NCBI RefSeq assembly: GCF_001854405.1
Contig: NZ_CP017718.1
Location: forward strand, 2,294,001 to 2,358,000
Direction: 5' to 3'
DNA length: 64,000 bases
DNA from: Hyphomonas sp. Mor2
Lineage (GTDB): Bacteria > Pseudomonadota > Alphaproteobacteria > Caulobacterales > Hyphomonadaceae
In this document: piece after piece, positions 59,170-64,000 of the stretch
Position numbering within the stretch: position 1 is the first letter of the stretch
How the letters are laid out: every line of letters begins with the position of its first letter
Made by a program: the position numbers and the translations under genes
The notes under the pieces: generated by a model
What the model was told of the DNA's origin: nothing
What the model saw: only the letters and a program-made list of their open reading frames with translations
Database searches by the model: none

Positions 59170-59961
59170 ATGGATTGGCACGGTCAGAATGGACAGGTTC
59201 GGTCCGCGATGCGCATCGGCGCGGTCGCTGCGCTGCATCTCGTCATTCTGTACTGGGCCCTGATGTCGAAACGGGTCATTCTGAGCGCCGCTCCGCCGAC
59301 CAGCATTGCGATCGAGATTGTGGAATTGCCCACACCCCCGCCCGCCCCTGCGCCCGACCCAGAGCCGGAGCCACCCCCAAACCCGACCCCCGAGCCACCC
59401 GACAAGCCTTCACCTCAACCGGTCATTGCAACCCCGACGCCCGCGCCGCCAACTGCGCCCATTTCGAATGACCCGGAAACGCCACCTGCCGTTGAGCCGT
59501 CTTCGCGAGCCATGCCGGAGCGCCCCACCGTCCTCACTCAGAAAGACCCTGCGACGGCCCCTGACGCTGAAGCCGCCGCGGCCACACCCGCTGAGAATGC
59601 CGATGCAGATACCGTCACCCCGGATCAGATGGCTGGCGTTTTGCGCCAGCTCGAATGTCAAAAGCTGACACACCGCACGGTTGAGTCCTGCCCGAGAACA
59701 GATCCTTTCACCGCCTGGGCTTCCAACACCGAACGCGCGCGCATCGAACGGAACACAGACTGGGACCGGTCCTATCGCTCCAAGTCAGTGATCGACAAAT
59801 TCTACGAACGCGAAGTCCGAGAGCGCCTCCCCTGGCCAGATGAAGACCTGTTTGCCGACCCGATGGCGCCTGGCGCTTACAATGCCGAACGCATTCGCAG
59901 AGGCCAGGAACCCCTATGGAGCAAGGAAATGCGCGACGGGTTTCGTAAGCCCGATGAGTGA
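59170..59961 (+). CDS. TonB-like proline-rich inner-membrane protein
   Basis: 263 residues. One membrane helix (about 13-37, 'MRIGAVAALHLVILYWALMS') precedes a Pro/Glu-rich spacer (about 55-150) as in TonB. The C-terminal ~95 residues contain 'LRQLECQKLTHRTVESCPRTDPF' with two Cys and a charged Arg/Glu/Trp-rich part, and I see no TonB C-terminal domain. No exbB or exbD is near. It may be a periplasm-spanning protein with another partner. Identity uncertain. Confidence 0.7.
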   Translation: MDWHGQNGQVRSAMRIGAVAALHLVILYWALMSKRVILSAAPPTSIAIEIVELPTPPPAPAPDPEPEPPPNPTPEPPDKPSPQPVIATPTPAPPTAPISNDPETPPAVEPSSRAMPERPTVLTQKDPATAPDAEAAAATPAENADADTVTPDQMAGVLRQLECQKLTHRTVESCPRTDPFTAWASNTERARIERNTDWDRSYRSKSVIDKFYEREVRERLPWPDEDLFADPMAPGAYNAERIRRGQEPLWSKEMRDGFRKPDE

Positions 59962-59977
59962 ACCGGGGATGCCTGCG

Positions 59978-60712
59978 TCACCGCACATCTTCATAATGCT
60001 CAGCCAGACGCTGAGACTTTACCCCGAACCCCCACATCAAGCCGACATAGAGATAGGTCAGATTGGCGCGCCAGAAGCCCCATTCCGCCACCCGGCGGTC
60101 TGATGACCAGACCTTGCGCGGCACCTGCCGCACCCGGCCCCGTCCTTCTCGCACCACGCGCAGGCAGAGATCGGCCTCTTCCATGATCGCCTGTTCGGGA
60201 TCCCAGCCGCCAATCGCTTCAAAGTCTTCGCGCCGGCAGATCATCACCTGGTCGCCGAACAGCAGACGGCACCCTCGAAAGAACGAGATCGGCCGAAACA
60301 GAAGCGGCGCGTACCAGGTCTTGATGAAATTGTGCGCCGTCGTCACCCGGCGCACGCCGGTTGGGCCGCGCATGACAGAAATGAATCCCGCCAGAGCCGT
60401 GCCTCGTTCCTCGAGGACTCGTTCCGCGATTTGGGTGAAATCTGGCGGGACAATTGTATCGGCGTGGAGAAAGCAAAGGATGTCGCCTTTCGTCGCCGCT
60501 GCGCCTGCGTTCATCTGTTTTGCGCGGCCTTTCGGCAAGTTTGGGAGAAGCTCAGCAACACTTTTCTGCACCAGATCGGGGGTCGAATCCGTACTTCCAG
60601 CGTCTGCGACCACGATATCGCATGGCGGCGGCGACAGCGCCTCCAGCGCCGCCAGCGTGTCTGGCAGCGCATCGGCCTCGTTCAGCGTCGGAATGATGAT
60701 CGAGACGGACAT
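59978..60712 (-). CDS. GT2 glycosyltransferase, TIGR04283 type
   Basis: 244 residues with one GT-A domain: nucleotide motif 'IIPTLNEADALPDTL', 'VADAGSTD' and the D-x-D-like 'FLHADTIVPPDF'; 'EEADLCLRVVREGRG' is the acceptor-side block. A C-terminal hydrophobic helix near 220 may tether it to the membrane. TIGR04283 members are linked to rSAM or arsenosugar loci, but no such gene is nearby. Convergent with the TonB-like gene. Confidence 0.88.
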   Translation of the reverse strand: MSVSIIIPTLNEADALPDTLAALEALSPPPCDIVVADAGSTDSTPDLVQKSVAELLPNLPKGRAKQMNAGAAATKGDILCFLHADTIVPPDFTQIAERVLEERGTALAGFISVMRGPTGVRRVTTAHNFIKTWYAPLLFRPISFFRGCRLLFGDQVMICRREDFEAIGGWDPEQAIMEEADLCLRVVREGRGRVRQVPRKVWSSDRRVAEWGFWRANLTYLYVGLMWGFGVKSQRLAEHYEDVR

Positions 60713-60766
60713 ATCCCAGCCTTAACCGGCTCTCACGCGAGGTGAAATCACGATCCGGTCAGATGG

Positions 60767-62533
60767 CTATTCTTCCAGCGCCAGCGCCACGCCTTCTCGC
60801 CGCGGGTCTGCGCCGCCATCGAGACCGTCTTCCGTGACCAGGATGACATGCAGGCCGCTATTCTCGCCCCGGCGTTCCTGGACAGAATAACCCAGCGCAT
60901 TGAGCTCATCGGCAATCTCCTGGCCACCCTCAACATCGACTTCAACACCCACCGTTTCGCCGCGGGCAATGATGTTCGGGCGCGCCACGGCCTCCTGTGC
61001 GCTATCGCCCCAATCGAGCACGGCAAGGACCGTCTTCGAGACATAGGCCACAATCGAGTTTCCGCCCGGCGAGCCCGTCACCATCTTCAGGTCGCCATCC
61101 TGATCGAAGATAATCGTCGGCGACATGGAGGAGCGCGGGCGCTTGCCTGGCCCGGGTGCATTGGCAACCGGCAGGTTCGATTTGCGCGGCTCACGCGCAA
61201 AATCAGTCAGCTCATTATTGAGCAGATAGCCATTGACCATACGCGAGTTGCCGAAAGCGGCCTCCACGGTGGCGGTCATCGAGACCACGTTACCGTCTTG
61301 ATCCACAATCGAAAAATGAGTCGTGCCCGGCGCGTCCTCGGTCGGGTCCTGTCCCCAGAGGCCGACCATCGGATTGCCACCCAGCGCCACGCCCGGATCG
61401 CCTGGCGTCGGCTTTTCGCTCGGCTCGAACACTTCGGTTGCCCGGATATCGAGATAGCGTGGATTGATCAGGTCCATGGCCGGGACCTGCACAAAATCGG
61501 CATCCGCGACATAGTGATCGCGGTCAGCGTAGGCCAGCCGCTGCGCATCCACAAAAGCCCGCACACGCGCGAATGGTGCGGTCGCGTCTTCAGGTAGTAG
61601 GCGATCATAGAGACCCGGAATGGAGTTCTGCGTCACGCCGCCTGAACTGGGCGGCGGTGCAGAGCAGATTCGATACTCGCGCCAGGTCCCGCAGAGCGGC
61701 GGTCGCACTTTCACTTGATAGTTTGCAATGTCTTCGACCGTCATGGTTGACGGGCGCGGATCTTCGGCAAGCGCTGCGACAATCGCCTCGGCATTCTCAC
61801 CGGCATAGAAGGACCCAATCCCTTCCGTCGCGACCCGGCGCAGGGTTTCGGCATAATCCGGATTGTCCCGCACGGCGCCTTCAGCCAGCGGTTCGCCGTC
61901 CGGGAAGAAGTAAGCGGCACTGACGGGATGATCATCGAGCCGCGTGAATTGCTGGATGCGCGCATCACCGAGCGTCCCGGCCAATCGTGGGCTGACAATG
62001 AAACCGTCATCCGCCAGTGTAATTGCCGATTCAAAATTGCTCGCCCATTCATTCTTGCCGTGGACGTCGTGCGCCGTTTTGTAGAGCGCAATCGCGCCCG
62101 GAACGCCTGCCGACTTGCCCGATTGCCAGGCCTCGAGAAAGCCCAGAACTTCGCCATTTTCGACAAACAGGTTCTCGTCGATGGCCATCGGCGCCGTCTC
62201 GCGGCCATCATAGACGGTGATCTCATCCTTCTCGCGCTCATAGACGACCATGAAGGCGCCGCCTCCAATGCCGGAGGATTGTGGCTCCACCAGACCTAAT
62301 ACAGTGTGCACAGCAATCGCAGCGTCGACCGCATGACCCCCTCGGCGCAAGGCGTCCAGTCCAGCCTCGACGGCCCGAGGGTCAGCGGCAGCAACCATGG
62401 CGCCATGGGTCCAGAGATCCTCTTCAACGACCGGCGGTTCCGGCGCTTCGATTTCAGAACTGTTATTGGCTTGCGCGCAGGCGGCCAGGCACAGGGCTGA
62501 GGCGCCTACAAAAACAAGTGATCTTACTGACAT
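60767..62533 (-). CDS. ggt: Gamma-glutamyltransferase
   Basis: 588 residues with a lipoprotein-type signal 'VGASALCLAAC' (Cys about 19). The Ntn-hydrolase nucleophile Thr404 lies in 'APGTTHFSIVDQDGNVVS', where self-cleavage makes the large and small subunits; 'APPPSSGGV' binds the glutamyl carboxylate. It hydrolyses or transfers the gamma-glutamyl group of glutathione and related compounds in the periplasm. Diverges from the P1 peptidase gene with 72 bases between starts. Confidence 0.95.
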   Translation of the reverse strand: MSVRSLVFVGASALCLAACAQANNSSEIEAPEPPVVEEDLWTHGAMVAAADPRAVEAGLDALRRGGHAVDAAIAVHTVLGLVEPQSSGIGGGAFMVVYEREKDEITVYDGRETAPMAIDENLFVENGEVLGFLEAWQSGKSAGVPGAIALYKTAHDVHGKNEWASNFESAITLADDGFIVSPRLAGTLGDARIQQFTRLDDHPVSAAYFFPDGEPLAEGAVRDNPDYAETLRRVATEGIGSFYAGENAEAIVAALAEDPRPSTMTVEDIANYQVKVRPPLCGTWREYRICSAPPPSSGGVTQNSIPGLYDRLLPEDATAPFARVRAFVDAQRLAYADRDHYVADADFVQVPAMDLINPRYLDIRATEVFEPSEKPTPGDPGVALGGNPMVGLWGQDPTEDAPGTTHFSIVDQDGNVVSMTATVEAAFGNSRMVNGYLLNNELTDFAREPRKSNLPVANAPGPGKRPRSSMSPTIIFDQDGDLKMVTGSPGGNSIVAYVSKTVLAVLDWGDSAQEAVARPNIIARGETVGVEVDVEGGQEIADELNALGYSVQERRGENSGLHVILVTEDGLDGGADPRREGVALALEE

Positions 62534-62605
62534 TCGGTTACGCTCCGACTTGGCGAATTCATTACAGCACCGTAGAGCGGTTATCGAATGCAGGAAAGGC
62601 TATGC

Positions 62606-63583
62606 ATGTCCAAGCCAGGTCAAAAAAATCTGATCACGGATGTTCCCGGACTTCGCGTCGGCAACGCTCAGGATGAAGCGGTTTTGACCGGCACCACCGT
62701 CATCGCTTGCGATGAGGCTGCGGTCGCCGCGGTCGCGGTCGCTGGCGGTGGGCCCGGCACACGAGAAACTGACTTGCTGAGCCCTGACAAGCTGGTCGAA
62801 GCGATCAATGCAATTGTGCTGTCTGGCGGCAGCGCCTATGGCCTCGCCGCCGCCGATGGGGTAGCCGCTCGGCTCGGTCAACAGGGAATCGGCTTCGCCA
62901 TGAGTGAAGCGCCAGGGGTCCCCAAAACGCCGATCGTACCTGCTGCCATTCTCTACGACCTTGCCAATCGCGGCGACAAGAACTGGCAGGACAACCCGCC
63001 CTATGCCGCCCTTGGTCGCGCCGCACTGGACGCGGCGAATGAGACGTTCGAGCTTGGCCGCGCTGGCGCAGGTTTTGGCGCCAGGGCCGGACAGCATCGC
63101 GGCGGGCTCGGTTCGGCCTCGATCGTGACCCATGACGGAATGACCGTCGGGGCCATCACTGCCGTCAATAGTTTCGGCTCTGTCTATATGCCCGGCACAG
63201 ATGCCTTCTGGGCCTGGCCGTTCGAGATTGATGGTGAGTTTGGCGGCGCCCGCCCGCCTGCCGACTATGCCGCTGACGCTGAAGACTGGGGCGCGGCCAA
63301 GCAGAATCCTCAGCCGCGCGAGAATACGACAATTACCTGCATTGCCACCGATGTCGCGCTCACGCCGGGCCAGGCGAGCCGGGTCGCTCAAATGGCTCTA
63401 TCCGGCTTTTCGCGCGCCATCCGGCCGGTTTTCGCACCGTTCGATGGCGATGTGGTCTTCGTCGTTTCAACCGCGCAGCAGCCGCTGCCAGACCCGGCTC
63501 CACTGACCCTCGCCCGGCTCGGCGAACTCGCCGCCGGCACCCTCGCCCGCGCGATTGCCCGCGGGGTTCACGAAGCACAGTAA
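62606..63583 (+). CDS. P1-family (DmpA/BapA-like) aminopeptidase
   Basis: 325 residues from the ATG at 62606 (a second in-frame ATG is at 62588). Conserved 'ITDVPGLRVGNAQDE' opens the fold, 'GLGSAS' (167-172) is the autoprocessing site with Ser170 as probable nucleophile, and 'AITAVNSFGSVY' follows. Such proteins cleave themselves and remove N-terminal D- or beta-amino acids from peptides. No signal peptide. Divergent from ggt. Confidence 0.9.
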   Translation: MSKPGQKNLITDVPGLRVGNAQDEAVLTGTTVIACDEAAVAAVAVAGGGPGTRETDLLSPDKLVEAINAIVLSGGSAYGLAAADGVAARLGQQGIGFAMSEAPGVPKTPIVPAAILYDLANRGDKNWQDNPPYAALGRAALDAANETFELGRAGAGFGARAGQHRGGLGSASIVTHDGMTVGAITAVNSFGSVYMPGTDAFWAWPFEIDGEFGGARPPADYAADAEDWGAAKQNPQPRENTTITCIATDVALTPGQASRVAQMALSGFSRAIRPVFAPFDGDVVFVVSTAQQPLPDPAPLTLARLGELAAGTLARAIARGVHEAQ

Positions 63584-63640
63584 TTTCCTGAGTTCAGGTG
63601 TTGCTTTCCGGGAAACCGAAGAGTATGTGACCTCTTCCGC

Positions 63641-63717
63641 GCTTCGGTAGCTCAGTTGGATAGAGTACTTGGCTACGAACCAAGGGGTCGGGGGTTCGAA
63701 TCCTCCCCGAAGCGCCA
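63641..63717 (+). tRNA. tRNA-Arg (ACG)
   Basis: A 77-base tRNA with encoded CCA at 63715-63717. Acceptor arms GCTTCGG and CCGAAGC pair fully, the discriminator is G, and the anticodon is ACG, which is read after A-to-I editing by TadA to decode CGU, CGC and CGA. Stands alone, 57 bases after the P1 peptidase gene. Confidence 0.97.
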
Positions 63718-63740
63718 TTTTCTTGATTTTCATAAACCCC

Positions 63741-64000
63741 TTATTCCTCAGAGGCGGGCGGATCCGTCTTCAGCCGGATCGGGGGGCAGGCTTTGCGCGC
63801 TGCGAAGATCTTGCGTGAGTCGATGGCAATCCCGGCTTCGCTCAGCATGTTGCGCCCCACCAGAAGGGGATAATTGAAGCCGGAGCGGTCGGCGAGATTG
63901 ACCTCGCCATTGACGCGGATGCCGCCAATGCACAGGTCCATGTTCACCACCGGGCGGACAATCGTGCCGCCGCCGCGGCGGCGGATTGAGACCCAGCGCA
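63741..64000 (-). CDS. Retropepsin-like (RimK-linked 'zinc protease' type) protein, partial
   Basis: The 3' end only: 86 visible residues, running off the window edge. 'RSGFNYPLLVGRNMLSEAG' matches the retropepsin-like aspartic protease family annotated as ATP-dependent zinc protease (PF05618), found beside RimK-type ATP-grasp ligases. The N-terminal catalytic Asp part is outside the window. The C-terminus 'CPPIRLKTDPPASEE' is polar. The stop is TAA at 63741-63743. Confidence 0.75.
   Translation of the reverse strand, partial: RWVSIRRRGGGTIVRPVVNMDLCIGGIRVNGEVNLADRSGFNYPLLVGRNMLSEAGIAIDSRKIFAARKACPPIRLKTDPPASEE

Overview
The window reads as chromosomal DNA of a GC-rich alphaproteobacterium, most likely Caulobacterales and perhaps Hyphomonadaceae. 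The reasons are a DivL-type cell-cycle kinase with Tyr in place of the phosphoacceptor His, a MotE-like flagellar protein, UrcA, DUF2853, DUF1674 and DUF4175/TIGR02302 proteins, the argH-lptM-lysA block, cobS/cobT, and an rrn operon with tRNA-Ile and tRNA-Ala in the 16S-23S spacer. Taxonomy is inferred from gene families, not from an rRNA search. I see no prophage, insertion sequence, CRISPR array or plasmid functions.

Layout. 1-3.1 kb: end of a flagellar cluster (DUF6468-like, MotE), a DUF7831-like protein, a diguanylate cyclase and YtoQ. 3.1-6.5 kb: initiator tRNA (minus), a SEL1/prolyl-4-hydroxylase fusion, and a minus-strand pair of N-formylglutamate amidohydrolase and YbdK-type carboxylate-amine ligase. 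6.5-12.4 kb: a complete rrn operon on the minus strand (16S, Ile, Ala, 23S, 5S) with three candidate promoters, a boxB/boxA-like leader and an AT-rich extension in 23S helix 9. 12.4-19.2 kb: CBS protein, dodecin, divL, DUF2853, EF-hand protein, an ArsR/SRPBCC/DUF4287-DUF5655 operon with a perfect palindrome at its start, and a DUF1674 succinate dehydrogenase assembly factor. 19.3-28.7 kb: a plus-strand run (htpX, rsmB, glycine-zipper lipoprotein, rpe, heparinase-like protein, CapD/FlaA1-like epimerase, purH, ybgC).

28.7-31.7 kb: small lipoprotein, GNAT protein, an unrecognised protein, an Hsp20 gene preceded by a ROSE-like RNA-thermometer hairpin, and a methyltransferase-like lipoprotein. 31.7-37.3 kb (minus): argH, lptM-like, lysA, DUF4175. 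37.4-45.2 kb: TlpA-like thioredoxin, TauE/SafE permease, phytase-like esterase, cobT, GT87, cobS and an alpha/beta hydrolase. 45.3-51.7 kb: rpmB, DUF3108, xth, UrcA and the sdhCDAB operon. 51.9-64 kb: DUF885 peptidase, MFS transporter, outer-membrane barrel, phosphomannomutase, diheme peroxidase, a TonB-like proline-rich protein, a TIGR04283 glycosyltransferase, gamma-glutamyltransferase, a P1 peptidase, tRNA-Arg and a retropepsin-like protein cut by the window edge.

Most of the window is housekeeping. The points I rate highest are the thermometer-like hairpin before hsp20, the amidohydrolase/ligase pair lying between 5S and the initiator tRNA, the unusual initiator tRNA itself, the lipoprotein-signal methyltransferase, the duplicated rrn promoter modules, and the palindrome-controlled ArsR triad. 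No complete, clearly new multi-gene system is visible; these are leads.
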